Position numbers and translations under genes: made by a program
Shown: positions 36,209 through 46,048 of the stretch, one piece after another
Layout of the letters: each line of letters opens with the position of its first letter
Numbering within the stretch: the first letter of the stretch is position 1
From: Phocaeicola_A sp036804505
GTDB lineage: Bacteria > Bacteroidota > Bacteroidia > Bacteroidales > Bacteroidaceae
Direction: 5' to 3'
DNA: 64,000 nt
Assembly: GCA_036804505.1 (NCBI GenBank)
Contig: DAIRSI010000002.1
Span: 62,001 to 126,000, forward strand
The notes under the pieces: model-generated
What the model saw: the letters and a program-made list of their open reading frames with translations, nothing else
The model's database searches: none
Told to the model about the DNA's origin: nothing

Positions 36209-38083
36209 TTATTTGTTAAAATCAAGAATCAATTTTTTATTCGAACGAATAGTTACAATGCCACTATTGTACTTTGTTTGTAAGAAAGGACTATCCATTC
36301 CCATTACTGGAGTAAGATTTATCGGCGTTCCGTTTATCGAAGGCAAATTCCTTCTGCGCAAATCCATAGTCAGAATACTGCCAGAAAGAGAATGATAATT
36401 GAATTGCTCGTTCGATATTGTACATTGCATTACACGAACTTTATTCTGAAAATCTTCATAATTCTTATAATTTTCTTTTAGATCAACTTCCAGAATGATT
36501 GGACTATAAACATCTTTGGGAATTATCCATGTTCCATTTTGGACTTCTTTTATTCGGAAAGATGTATTGATGCATCTTATTGCGGCATAAGCACCTTTGC
36601 TTTCTACAAAAACACAATTATCGCATACTAATAAATCACTCAAGCCAGCTTTACTGATAAAAAATTCCATATCACGCGCTCCACGGCTACTTACAAGCGA
36701 ATCCAGTTTCTGAAAGACCATACTTCCTTTATGCTGAACGCACCAATACTGATTATAGGCTCTATTATCCTTAAGGGGCATGCACTGAGCATATATTCGG
36801 GCATTTTCATCCCCCGAAAAAATGACTCCGGCCCAACGGTTTTGACTGCTTATCATTACCCAATCTTCATAGGGCAAGGCCTTACAAAAAAAGCTGCCGG
36901 CAATGAACTCCGGTGTACAGTAGGAATAACGAATCAAGCCTTCGGAATCGAGCACATGATAATCGGGAGGAAAAAAGAAACCTTTTTCTGCAAGTCCCAA
37001 TCGTCTCTGATTTATTTCATATGCTCCTCTTTCCTCTTTATTTAAAGCGAGATACATAACTTCTATTGGCATTCTATATTTACTGGTAACCAAGGTAAAT
37101 AAATTACCATGTGGAGCATTAACCGTATTTATACCCAAGTAGTACCATGCCAAATTTCTGAAAGTAGTATTTCCATTCCAGGCAGCCGACGGATACACTC
37201 TGCACTTTGCCCCGCCACGGACTCCGTCAATCTGCTCCTGAGCCCAGGCAGCCCAATACAAATCCAACAGATTTTTTGACAACACAGAAAGTTCCTTATC
37301 TCCAAAATCATATAAATTATATACACCTTTCAATGTTTCCAATCCATAACCGTCATTGGCCATCTCGATAAAAAGTCCCTTTCTACCCCTTTCACGAACC
37401 CATTCTTTGGCAAATGAATTCCAAGCTTTGTAATGACAAGCAGCATTAAAACCATCATCATAAGCTTTTGTTTTATACAATGGATCCTTCATTAGAAATT
37501 TAGCGAAATGCCATGCCACATAGAAGCGTTGGATGTGATGATTCTCAGATTCGTCAATATACCAAGTTTTGCTTTTACTGTAATCGGCTTTTGCAACTTT
37601 CGACTGCTGTTTGGAATATTGATACATCATAAGATAAATACGTTCCTCTACTTTTCGCTGGATTAATCCGGGCTTTATACTTCCTTTGGAACCATAGAAT
37701 TCAAGCATCTTACAGAGCTCATCAGCTCCCCAATAGAAACTATCTTTATCACTATACGCCCGAGGATAGCCTATATAATAGTTAGTATTTTCCAATAGAG
37801 CCTTGTTTGCACTCTCAATATCCTCATTAAGCCAAAAGCATTTGAAGGCATAATCCAATAAAGAATAACTGTAATCACGGGAAAAGTTTGACCCATCAGA
37901 AAAAACCGGAGGCATGACTTTTTCTTTAACCAAGGGTTTTCCTCTCAGCAATCCTATTCCTTCTTCTCTACGTGCTTCATAGGCATTCCTAATGGAAACA
38001 ACTTGATTTACACTGATTGTTTGGGCAATTGTCGTCATTGATATAAAAATGACAAACAAACTATAAATTCTAAATCCTTTCAT
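36209..38083 (-). CDS. Secreted protein with predicted (alpha/alpha) toroid, unassigned (PUL 2)
   Basis: The start at 38083 overlaps the preceding GH105 stop in ATGA and gives a signal peptide (MKGFRIYSLFVIFISMTTIA). An in-frame ATG upstream lies inside GH105. Of 624 residues, about 30-380 are helical with conserved-looking patches YSLLDYAFKCFW, WYIDESENHHIQRFYVAWHF (a Glu-Asn-His-His cluster as in toroid lyases and hydrolases), FIEMANDGYGLETLKG and YPSAAWNGNTTFRNLAWYYLG. The C-terminal third looks beta-rich. No CAZy family can be named with confidence; polysaccharide lyase or uronidase toroids are the nearest idea. Co-translated with GH105, so it probably feeds or follows it. Confidence 0.65.
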   Translation of the reverse strand: MKGFRIYSLFVIFISMTTIAQTISVNQVVSIRNAYEARREEGIGLLRGKPLVKEKVMPPVFSDGSNFSRDYSYSLLDYAFKCFWLNEDIESANKALLENTNYYIGYPRAYSDKDSFYWGADELCKMLEFYGSKGSIKPGLIQRKVEERIYLMMYQYSKQQSKVAKADYSKSKTWYIDESENHHIQRFYVAWHFAKFLMKDPLYKTKAYDDGFNAACHYKAWNSFAKEWVRERGRKGLFIEMANDGYGLETLKGVYNLYDFGDKELSVLSKNLLDLYWAAWAQEQIDGVRGGAKCRVYPSAAWNGNTTFRNLAWYYLGINTVNAPHGNLFTLVTSKYRMPIEVMYLALNKEERGAYEINQRRLGLAEKGFFFPPDYHVLDSEGLIRYSYCTPEFIAGSFFCKALPYEDWVMISSQNRWAGVIFSGDENARIYAQCMPLKDNRAYNQYWCVQHKGSMVFQKLDSLVSSRGARDMEFFISKAGLSDLLVCDNCVFVESKGAYAAIRCINTSFRIKEVQNGTWIIPKDVYSPIILEVDLKENYKNYEDFQNKVRVMQCTISNEQFNYHSLSGSILTMDLRRRNLPSINGTPINLTPVMGMDSPFLQTKYNSGIVTIRSNKKLILDFNK

Positions 38084-39282
38084 CTCTGTTTTTCTAATAA
38101 AGCTGAAGCACACCATAACACAGGAGCCTGTCCGTGCAAATCACCGGTCATTTTGGCTCTATCCAGATAATACTGATAATCATTTTTTTTGTTTGTACCA
38201 ACACAAATATTTGTTACGTCAGCATCTTTGTTGATATAACCGCACAAGGCAATCCAAGCCTTACGAGCGGACGGGCCGAAAATCTTTGCATCAAGCCATT
38301 TGTTTTTTACACCTTTGATGAAGGCGTAAGCGAACATTCCCGTACAAGAGGTTTCGGCCCATGCTGATTTGTCATCAACAATCTGATGCCACATGCCTTT
38401 TTTATCCTGACATGACAGCAAAGTTTTCATCATTTTCTGATAACTATCCATTATTGGTTTATAATAAACACTGCTTGATGGTAACTTATCCAATATTTCA
38501 GTCATGCCTGCAGCAACCCATCCATTACCTCTTCCCCAATATATCGGCACGTTATCTGCATGATAAAAAAGGCCGTTTTTTGTCTGAAGATTTTGTAGAT
38601 AAACAGTCATTTCCTTTCCGGCTCTATCGAGATAAACGGGATTCTGAGTTGCTTTGTAGGCCTCGACCTGCAACATTGTCACCATAAACATATCATCAAT
38701 CCACATGCGGCTGTTCCAACTTAGTCCCTGATCATACAATTTCTTTACGTCCGGCTTCAACATTTCATACTCTTCATCAGTAAGTTTTTTAAATTGCTCA
38801 TCTGCCATATACTTTCCCAAATCCAGAAATCGTTTGTCTTTATTCACTGAATAAATTTCCAGTGGAACCACACCAAAAACATTGTTATCAACATGTTTGG
38901 CAACCGGTATAAGTCCTTTTTCATCTCCATACACAACTTTTGCAGCCCTGTCCACAAGACGTTCAAAAAGTGATTTATTATCAGCAACCTCGGAATAGCG
39001 AAGTGCTCCATACCATGCACAGACATCGGGATAAACAATATATCGTACGGGATAGTTGAATAACTTGCCTTTCTTTTTGTCTTCTTCCGTAAACCAAGAC
39101 CCCATGCTTGAATGCGGACGGGAAAGGAAACGTTCGGAAACTCTCAAGCCTACATTCTGAGGATCAGCTTTCGATGGCATGTTTGCAAAATAGTTTTCTG
39201 CGGCCAACTGTTTCGAACAATTACATGAAGATAAAGGACATAATGCCAGTATTGACAGCGATAAATAAATAATCGTTTTCAT
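38080..39282 (-). CDS. GH105 unsaturated rhamnogalacturonyl hydrolase-like lipoprotein (PUL 2)
   Basis: A 400-residue member of the GH105/GH88 toroid family with a lipobox (ALCPLSSC) that predicts membrane anchoring. The general acid region is MWIDDMFMVTMLQVEAYKATQ, followed by NGLFYHADNVPIYWGRGNGWVAAGMTEIL. It matches the C-terminal domain of the SGNH fusion in PUL 1 along its length, without the SGNH part. Such enzymes remove the 4,5-unsaturated uronic acid left by lyases, so the PUL 2 substrate should contain uronic acid. Follows susD by about 100 bases. Confidence 0.92.
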   Translation of the reverse strand: MKTIIYLSLSILALCPLSSCNCSKQLAAENYFANMPSKADPQNVGLRVSERFLSRPHSSMGSWFTEEDKKKGKLFNYPVRYIVYPDVCAWYGALRYSEVADNKSLFERLVDRAAKVVYGDEKGLIPVAKHVDNNVFGVVPLEIYSVNKDKRFLDLGKYMADEQFKKLTDEEYEMLKPDVKKLYDQGLSWNSRMWIDDMFMVTMLQVEAYKATQNPVYLDRAGKEMTVYLQNLQTKNGLFYHADNVPIYWGRGNGWVAAGMTEILDKLPSSSVYYKPIMDSYQKMMKTLLSCQDKKGMWHQIVDDKSAWAETSCTGMFAYAFIKGVKNKWLDAKIFGPSARKAWIALCGYINKDADVTNICVGTNKKNDYQYYLDRAKMTGDLHGQAPVLWCASALLEKQR

Positions 39283-39388
39283 TATATTAAATAATTGTAT
39301 AAATACTGCTTGGATGATTTATAAAAAAACATCCAAGCAGCAAAACTAATACCTAAACCTATCTAACTAATAACATATTGTATAGACA

Positions 39389-41332
39389 TTAATAACCCGG
39401 ATTCTGCTGTGCCTGCTTCTCTTCAGAAGTCAAAGCCCGTCCGTCTTTCTGGACTGCGTCCAAATAAGTTTGCGGTATAGGTCGCAAACAATGATAATCT
39501 TTAATGCTTTGAGAGCCGGGATTGAACATTATAGCACGCTTTACCAAAGTCTTGGTTCTTGACAAGTCTGCCCATCTGTGAAATTCTCCACATAACTCCC
39601 TTGATTTTTCATCAAGAATAAAACAAAGCATTCTGTCGTAATTATCTGTATATCCTAACTTCTTAATAATTTCTTCATCTTGCGAGGGCAACTGGGAAAC
39701 CGATTTGACTGTCAAATCTGTTTTGTCCTTAGTCTTTTCTATACCATTGGATTCATAATATGAATTCTCAGGATAATATGAATTGAGGTTCGGATCTTGA
39801 CCGGATGTAGATGAAAGATAGGATGACCCTCCATCAATGTAAACAGATCTGTCTTCACCGCTTTTATAGGTTGCACGTTGACGTACCGGGTTGATATACT
39901 TCAATGCATCTTCATAAGAAGCTTTGCCAAGTTTAGCCAGTCTGACTTCAGCTTCTGCAGCCATCAAATAAGTCTCTGCAGAGCGAGCCAATACAATATC
40001 ACGATTTCCTCTTGTCTCATTTATGGAACTACGAGAAGCATCTATATACTTGTTCAAACTTGGGAACCGCACATCTGCATAAAGTTGGCTATCATCATTC
40101 GCGCCCTTAGGATATGCTACAAAGACCCATGGAATTGTCTTTCCTGTTTTTTCATAAATCACCTTGTTATTTAATGTTCTGGCACCAAAACGATTATCAC
40201 CCATTTTGTTTATGATATACATTATTCCTAAATCACCATTTGCATAATAACCGCCGGAAGCGTTATTCACTCTATCTTTTGTTTTAAAACTCTTCCAAAA
40301 ACGTGAATCCTGAACCATATCATAAAGATAGTACATATATCCGGTAGGACGAAGACGGCTGTATGGTCTTCCTCCTGTGATATCACGCTTCATTTGCGCC
40401 AAATCGTCATATTTACTCAAAAAATACATGTGCTGTGTATTAACTCCTTTTGTAGAAAGATCTGATGAGTATTGGGCAGCTAAAATAATTTCATCCAGAG
40501 TTTCATTCTTATCATCATTTTTTGTATAAGCCCATAAATCCGAATAGTTATTAGCCAAAGGATGTTTTGCTATGACCTCATCGGCCAAGGAGACAACAGA
40601 TTTCAAATCGGCTTCCTTGGTAGAACCATTCCAAGAATCATTAATTTCACTGGCTCTGAATAATTTGGCTTTTGCCAGAAAATGTGCAGCCGCAGATTTT
40701 GTCAATTTTCCTTTTGCGGCAGTTTCCGGTAACAGATTATAGGCTTGTTCGAAATCACTGACAACTTGGTTGACGGTTTCAGCTGCCGAAGCTCTTGTAA
40801 ATTCAAATTCGACCGAGGAAGACGGTTTCAATTTCAAAGGAACTCCACCATACAAGCTGGCTAATCTGAAATAATTATAAGCTCTGAAAAAATATCCTTC
40901 ACCTAGAGCTGTCTTTTTTATGGCATCATTTGTTGATTGAATCGTTGTCGCTTCATCTATAATAACATTTGACGAATTAATAGCGACATATAAATTATTC
41001 CAAACATCATCCGCACCGATAGTATTTACGTTAGCTTTCGTAACAATCGATTTCAAGCCACCATCGTAAGAATTCCAAACTGCGTTCGAAGGGTCTCCAC
41101 CGACTGTAAGCTCATCCGTTCCGGAATTGAAATAACATAAAGATATCTCTCCGCGGAATAGGACACATAAACTCTGGTAATAAGCACCGGTAACCAACGA
41201 CTGAATGCCTTCTTCCGTTTGATAAAAATCTGTGCTTCTTTGCGTTTTCAGTTCCTCATCCAAAAAACCAGAACAAGAGGAAACAACAAGCATTAACATG
41301 CTAAAAAGAACTATTATTTTATTTGTTTTCAT
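39389..41332 (-). CDS. SusD/RagB-family glycan-binding lipoprotein (PUL 2)
   Basis: Surface glycan-binding partner of the SusC encoded just upstream. The start MKTNKIIVLFSMLMLVVSSC at 41332 gives a lipobox VSSC and follows the susC stop by 13 bases. At 647 residues it is longer than many SusD proteins. Seen are the SusD N-terminal helix pattern (YQTEEGIQSLVTGAYYQSL), the TPR region (AAAHFLAKAKLFRASEIN), and the C-terminal SRELCGEFHRWADLSRTKTL with QQNPGY at the end. The longer upstream frame has no signal peptide. Confidence 0.96.
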   Translation of the reverse strand: MKTNKIIVLFSMLMLVVSSCSGFLDEELKTQRSTDFYQTEEGIQSLVTGAYYQSLCVLFRGEISLCYFNSGTDELTVGGDPSNAVWNSYDGGLKSIVTKANVNTIGADDVWNNLYVAINSSNVIIDEATTIQSTNDAIKKTALGEGYFFRAYNYFRLASLYGGVPLKLKPSSSVEFEFTRASAAETVNQVVSDFEQAYNLLPETAAKGKLTKSAAAHFLAKAKLFRASEINDSWNGSTKEADLKSVVSLADEVIAKHPLANNYSDLWAYTKNDDKNETLDEIILAAQYSSDLSTKGVNTQHMYFLSKYDDLAQMKRDITGGRPYSRLRPTGYMYYLYDMVQDSRFWKSFKTKDRVNNASGGYYANGDLGIMYIINKMGDNRFGARTLNNKVIYEKTGKTIPWVFVAYPKGANDDSQLYADVRFPSLNKYIDASRSSINETRGNRDIVLARSAETYLMAAEAEVRLAKLGKASYEDALKYINPVRQRATYKSGEDRSVYIDGGSSYLSSTSGQDPNLNSYYPENSYYESNGIEKTKDKTDLTVKSVSQLPSQDEEIIKKLGYTDNYDRMLCFILDEKSRELCGEFHRWADLSRTKTLVKRAIMFNPGSQSIKDYHCLRPIPQTYLDAVQKDGRALTSEEKQAQQNPGY

Positions 41333-41345
41333 ATTATCTTTCCAT

Positions 41346-44300
41346 TTAAAAGTTAATATTAATACCAGCTGTAACACCACGATTGTAGGAAGCTGTTTGC
41401 GTATCCATATCCAAAAAGTCTATTTTAGAGAATATAGTACCAGGGTTCATAACTTGAACGTATAACTTCAGATTGTTTATATTCCATCTGTCTATCAAGC
41501 TTTTAGGGAATGTATATCCTAAAGATATATTACGGATTTTCAGGAAAGATCCGTCTTTGTATCCCAAAGAAGCATAATAAGAATCACCTGTACCCATTGT
41601 ATATTCCGGACGCTGATAATCTGATTTTGTATTTGTTTCCGTGTAATAGTTCAATTTACGAACATTATACCGTCCATCAAGATATTCACCTCCCGTATTA
41701 TATTTATAACCAAAACGTCCATATATAAATACAGACAAATCAATATTCTTATATGTGAAATTATTTGTCATACCAAAGATCCAGTTCGGACGTGTATTGC
41801 CAATGATTACACGATCATGGTTGGCATCAATCTTATAATCTATTTTCCCATTTTCATCCGGTTGGTCAACAATTCTAATTTGCCCTACTTTGAATTTATT
41901 GCCATTTGCATTATACTTGGCCATTTCCTCTGCATCTTCTTTCTGCCATATACCGGCAGCTTTGTATCCATATATTACACCAATTTGCTCTCCAATGAAC
42001 CAATTGTTATTTATATCATCCGAGGCGGTAACCAATTTATTAATTTTATCCTTCTGCCATGAAACGTTCAAACTGGTACTCCATTGAAAATCCTTCATCT
42101 TAATGTTGATGGTATTCAAAGTCAAATCAACACCCTTATTGGAGGTTTCTCCCACATTAGCATAAGTAGACATATAACCGCTGACAGAAGGAACTGTCAT
42201 ATTCATTAACAAATCTTTTGTCTTCGACTTATAGATATCAAGAACTCCAGATATTCTGTTTTTGAAGAAAGCAAAATCAATACCTAAATTTAATTGTGAT
42301 GTTCTTTCCCATCCCAAATTCTTATTAGCCATTACACTGGAAGGCAAACTCCCTGACGTAATTTCCGTGTAATATGGATAAAATAAAGAAACCAGTCCGC
42401 CTTTTGTCGCGTAAGCTCCAATAGCAGAATTTCCGGTAGTTCCATATCCTAACCTTATTTTCAACTGATCAATCCAGTCAACGTTTTGCAGGAAATCTTC
42501 TTGATCAAGTCTCCATCCTAAAGCCAGACTTGGGAAGAAAGCCCATTTATGGCCTTCTGCAAGCTGAGAAGCTCCATCCCATCTGCCAGATGCAGTAAGT
42601 AAATAACGTTGATTAAAATTATAATTTATTCTAGCCATATAAGACATTAATTGTCTTTCTATAAGTCCGGATGCCCAACTTCTTAATTCCGGAACATCGG
42701 AATTATTCAAAGCATTCCACTTTTGAGAAGAGAAAGGTACATTATCGGCCGACATGGAATTGGATTCTGTATTGTATTTGGTCATACTTTGCAGCAAAGT
42801 CAAACCAAAACTATGTTTTCCGAAGATTTTATCATAATAAATCAAATTATCCAAAGTAAATGAAAGCGTCTGAGACTTTGACAATGATGCAAAGCTACTC
42901 CCAGTACGAATAACTGACAGTTTATCCAAGTAAATGCCATCACGATACATTGAAAAATCAGGGCCGAAATTCATTCTGTACTTCAAACCGTCAAGAGATT
43001 TATTGATCTTTCCAAAGTCTACTTGAGCATATAAACTTCCAAAAGTACGGAATGTAACGCGCTGATCCTGGGAATAATTCCACTCATTAGCTACGGTACG
43101 TATAGCATCATCTCCTCCAGGGTACAAAATACGTTCACCATTCTCATCGTAAGGAACAGCGTAAGGAAGATTAGCCCTTGCCGATTCATAAATACCCGAA
43201 TTCGATGACATTGAGTTCGCTCCCGTTTTAGATTGTCCATATTCCTGTATACCGTAGCTGACATTGACACTACCACCCATACTAAACCATGGCAACGGAG
43301 TTATATCAAGGTTTGCCTTTCCTGTATAGCGTTCAAAATCTTGTCCCAATTGAGTACCTTTGTTCTTCAAATATCCAAAAGAAAAATATCCTTTCATTTT
43401 GTCTGTACCACCACTTGCACTCAACGTATGTTCCTGCGTTATTCCTGTTCGAGTGACCATACCAGACCAATCTGTGGTTGATACTTTACTGCCATCCCAA
43501 GTATTACCATTCCATCCTTTCATAATGTTATTCCATGCACTAGGATCATTCGCACCATGAAATATCTTGTAATCATTTGCCTGGTTAGGCTGATCACCTC
43601 TTGGATAAACTGATGGATTTGAATAATAATACGCCCAACGTCTGTAATCGATATATTCAGAAGCATTAGTCAAAGTTGATTTATTTTCAATATTTTCAGC
43701 TGTAACGGAACCTGAATAACTCAAAGAAAACTTTCCGGCCTTACCTTGTTTTGTTGTAATAATGACTACTCCATTAGCGCCTCTCGAACCATAAATAGCT
43801 GTTGCAGAAGCATCCTTCAAAACATCTATACTTTCAATATCTGATGGATTGATATTATCTATACCACCGGTCATTAAAGGAATACCATCTACTACATATA
43901 AAGGAGAATTGGATGCCAATAAGGAACGGACGCCACGAATTGTGATACTAGGTACAGTTCCCGGTCTTTCCGTTGAAGTAATATCGACACCGGCAATTTT
44001 ACCTTGCATGCTTTCCAATGCATTGGCAACAGGACGAGATTTAATTTCTTTTTCACTGACTCGGAGAGCTGCGCCTGTCAAATCTGATTTCTTTACTGTA
44101 CCATAACCCACAACGACAACCTCGTCCAAGCTCATATTATCTTCTTTCAAAATAATTTCCAGATCTTTTTTTCCTCCGACAGTCAATCGTTGAGTCTGAT
44201 ATCCCACATACGATATTTCAAGGATATTATTATTATCAACCTCAATTGAAAATCGTCCATTTATATCAGTTATGGTACCGGCATTCTTTCCTTTCAGCAA

Positions 44301-44750
44301 AATGCTGGCTCCGATAATTGGTTCTCCGGATGTATCCTTTACAATCCCCTTAACTGTCTTTTCGGCAGGAAGTGAACTGACGGGCACTTTAGAAAATACT
44401 ATATACCTATTCGTATATTCATATTTTAAATTCGTACCCTTGATAATTTCATTAAGCAAATCATTGACTCGTCCTCTGCTTTTTGATAATCGAATCATTG
44501 TTTTACCAACAAGATCCTTATTATCATACACAACCAGATAACCTGTCTGCTTTTCAATTTCAGAGAACAATTTTTCAATTGTAGTAGAATTGGAAGTAAG
44601 TTCTACCATCGAGTTTTGTGCTTTCATGTTGAAAGCATACATTTGAAATACACATACAAACGTTAGGAATAAGCTGACTTTCATAATATTTAACACTCTG
44701 CTTTCTGTTTTATGACACAATAAATGCCATAACAAAGGTTTTATTTTCAT
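41346..44750 (-). CDS. SusC/RagA-family TonB-dependent transporter with STN signalling domain (PUL 2)
   Basis: A 1134-residue outer-membrane importer. Signal segment near residues 22-45 (MKVSLFLTFVCVFQMYAFNMKA), STN domain (about 46-120, TTIEKLFSEIEKQTGYLVVY), carboxypeptidase-like domain (VKGIVKDTSGEPIIGASILL), TonB box region (LDEVVVVGYGTVKKSDL), plug (SPLYVVDGIPLMTGGIDNINPS) and barrel ending AGININF. The start at 44750 is preferred because the 22 residues before the signal core are common in SusC proteins; 44687 (MKVSLF) is the alternative. The STN domain predicts signalling to FecR at 44924-45889. Confidence 0.96.
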   Translation of the reverse strand: MKIKPLLWHLLCHKTESRVLNIMKVSLFLTFVCVFQMYAFNMKAQNSMVELTSNSTTIEKLFSEIEKQTGYLVVYDNKDLVGKTMIRLSKSRGRVNDLLNEIIKGTNLKYEYTNRYIVFSKVPVSSLPAEKTVKGIVKDTSGEPIIGASILLKGKNAGTITDINGRFSIEVDNNNILEISYVGYQTQRLTVGGKKDLEIILKEDNMSLDEVVVVGYGTVKKSDLTGAALRVSEKEIKSRPVANALESMQGKIAGVDITSTERPGTVPSITIRGVRSLLASNSPLYVVDGIPLMTGGIDNINPSDIESIDVLKDASATAIYGSRGANGVVIITTKQGKAGKFSLSYSGSVTAENIENKSTLTNASEYIDYRRWAYYYSNPSVYPRGDQPNQANDYKIFHGANDPSAWNNIMKGWNGNTWDGSKVSTTDWSGMVTRTGITQEHTLSASGGTDKMKGYFSFGYLKNKGTQLGQDFERYTGKANLDITPLPWFSMGGSVNVSYGIQEYGQSKTGANSMSSNSGIYESARANLPYAVPYDENGERILYPGGDDAIRTVANEWNYSQDQRVTFRTFGSLYAQVDFGKINKSLDGLKYRMNFGPDFSMYRDGIYLDKLSVIRTGSSFASLSKSQTLSFTLDNLIYYDKIFGKHSFGLTLLQSMTKYNTESNSMSADNVPFSSQKWNALNNSDVPELRSWASGLIERQLMSYMARINYNFNQRYLLTASGRWDGASQLAEGHKWAFFPSLALGWRLDQEDFLQNVDWIDQLKIRLGYGTTGNSAIGAYATKGGLVSLFYPYYTEITSGSLPSSVMANKNLGWERTSQLNLGIDFAFFKNRISGVLDIYKSKTKDLLMNMTVPSVSGYMSTYANVGETSNKGVDLTLNTINIKMKDFQWSTSLNVSWQKDKINKLVTASDDINNNWFIGEQIGVIYGYKAAGIWQKEDAEEMAKYNANGNKFKVGQIRIVDQPDENGKIDYKIDANHDRVIIGNTRPNWIFGMTNNFTYKNIDLSVFIYGRFGYKYNTGGEYLDGRYNVRKLNYYTETNTKSDYQRPEYTMGTGDSYYASLGYKDGSFLKIRNISLGYTFPKSLIDRWNINNLKLYVQVMNPGTIFSKIDFLDMDTQTASYNRGVTAGININF

Positions 44751-44763
44751 ATCTTTGTTTCGT

Positions 44764-44850
44764 GATTAAGTTAATAAATCTGAGTCCAAAATTTCAGAAA
44801 AGCGTTATCTTAATTTCAATCGGTGGATGCTGCAACGTCTGCCGATTTTC
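44764..44850 (+). ncRNA. Predicted cis-antisense small RNA in the susC leader, PUL 2
   Basis: On the plus strand TATCTTTG at 44750-44757 matches TAnnTTTG and starts at the same base relative to the susC start codon as the PUL 1 box. AATCGGTGGA (44818-44827) and TCTGCCGATT (44838-44847) make a 10-bp stem with two G-U pairs, followed by TTTC. A larger stem AGCGTTA/TAACGCT (44801-44807, 44853-44859) encloses it. The transcript would be about 87 nt and antisense to the fecR-susC leader. The T-run is short, so the end is less certain than in PUL 1. Confidence 0.5.
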
Positions 44851-44923
44851 ATTAACGCTGATAGATTTGCGATTACGTTTTCATAGGCAAAATAGTTTTA
44901 ATAATTAAACATGGTCTTTATAA

Positions 44924-45889
44924 TTAATATATTATTATTTCATTAGTTTCTTCCAATTTGGTTACTCGGAAAGAATGAATTTTTTGTAAAATACGAAGAA
45001 CCTCCATCACACCGTCATTCTGTCTGAATTTACCCGTATAAACATATTCCAGCAATGAAGGCTTATTTACAGTGATTTTCACATTATAATAGATTTCAAG
45101 TCTTTTCAATACATCCCTAAATTTTTGTTTATTGAATGCATACAAACCATCTTTCCATAGCAAGGGTTCCTCTTCCAAGCCGACTATTTGATATCCTTTA
45201 GCGTCTTCTCTAAGTTGTTGACCTGGTTTCAACATAATTCCATCCTCTTCATTATGTGGAGAAAAGACACGGACTGATCCATTCAAAAGAGAAACCGACA
45301 GATATTCATGCGGATAACTAAAAACATTAAAACGAGTTCCATAGACTTTTACATCTGCTTTCGATGTTGAAACAATGAAAGGAATTTTTCCTTTTTCAAC
45401 TTCAAAAAAGGCCTCACCTCTCAACTGTACCCTTCTTTCTTTTCCAAACACAGATTGATACTTGATTTCTGAGCCAGCATTCACCCAAACTTTACTACCA
45501 TCAGGAAGTATAATATGCGCTCTTTGACCAGCCGGAACCGTAAGGGTTTGTGATAATACAGCATGGGATATCGCCGCTGGTTTCATGATCAAATAAGTAA
45601 TTTGGAAAGTAAGAAATACGCACGCAGCCAGTGCTGCAGCATAATACAATCTTCTGGAAAATGCTTTTCTCGAATAGTGTTGAATTCTTTTCTTAACAAA
45701 AGATGCATATTTTTCTTCCCCATCCTTTTTCTGTGTATTCCGAGGATGTAACTGAACCAATGCATGCAGATTCTGATATTCCATCATCTGCTGTTTAAGC
45801 TCAGAATTTGAAAAAGCTTCATGAAGCAGATCCAAACGTTCTTTTTGACTAAGCTCCTTTCTAAAATACTTAACTATCCTCTGATCCAT
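44924..45889 (-). CDS. FecR-family anti-sigma factor (PUL 2)
   Basis: A 321-residue anti-sigma protein. Cytosolic N-terminus (MDQRIVKYFRKELSQKERLDLLHEAF), one membrane helix near residues 80-100 (LYYAAALAACVFLTFQITYLI), periplasmic FecR domain (TVPAGQRAHIILPDGSKVWVNAGS, RGEAFFEVEKGKIPFIV) and C-terminal DUF4974-type domain (GLYAFNKQKFRDVLKRLEIYYNVKI). It is divergent from the sigma gene starting near 46.05 kb and upstream of susC, which is the usual neighbourhood. It should sequester that sigma until the SusC STN domain signals. Confidence 0.94.
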   Translation of the reverse strand: MDQRIVKYFRKELSQKERLDLLHEAFSNSELKQQMMEYQNLHALVQLHPRNTQKKDGEEKYASFVKKRIQHYSRKAFSRRLYYAAALAACVFLTFQITYLIMKPAAISHAVLSQTLTVPAGQRAHIILPDGSKVWVNAGSEIKYQSVFGKERRVQLRGEAFFEVEKGKIPFIVSTSKADVKVYGTRFNVFSYPHEYLSVSLLNGSVRVFSPHNEEDGIMLKPGQQLREDAKGYQIVGLEEEPLLWKDGLYAFNKQKFRDVLKRLEIYYNVKITVNKPSLLEYVYTGKFRQNDGVMEVLRILQKIHSFRVTKLEETNEIIIY

Positions 45890-46013
45890 TTTTTTCTTTC
45901 TTTATATAGTAAACGAAACGAATTTCAAAATCCGCCAAAAGATCTCATTCTTTTTTATAAAAAATCCAAAAAAGTTTTTAGTGCTTCGTAACAACAATAT
46001 TGTATAAAATTGT

Positions 46014-46021
46014 TACCTTTG
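46014..46021 (+). promoter_or_regulatory. Predicted -7 box for the PUL 2 sigma gene
   Basis: TACCTTTG matches TAnnTTTG. A 10-bp palindrome ACAATATTGT (45994-46003) occupies the place of the -33 box and could be an operator. With a start of transcription near 46028, coding starts upstream of that are excluded. Confidence 0.5.
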
Positions 46022-46048
46022 CCGAACGTGTTTGATCAAACTATTATT

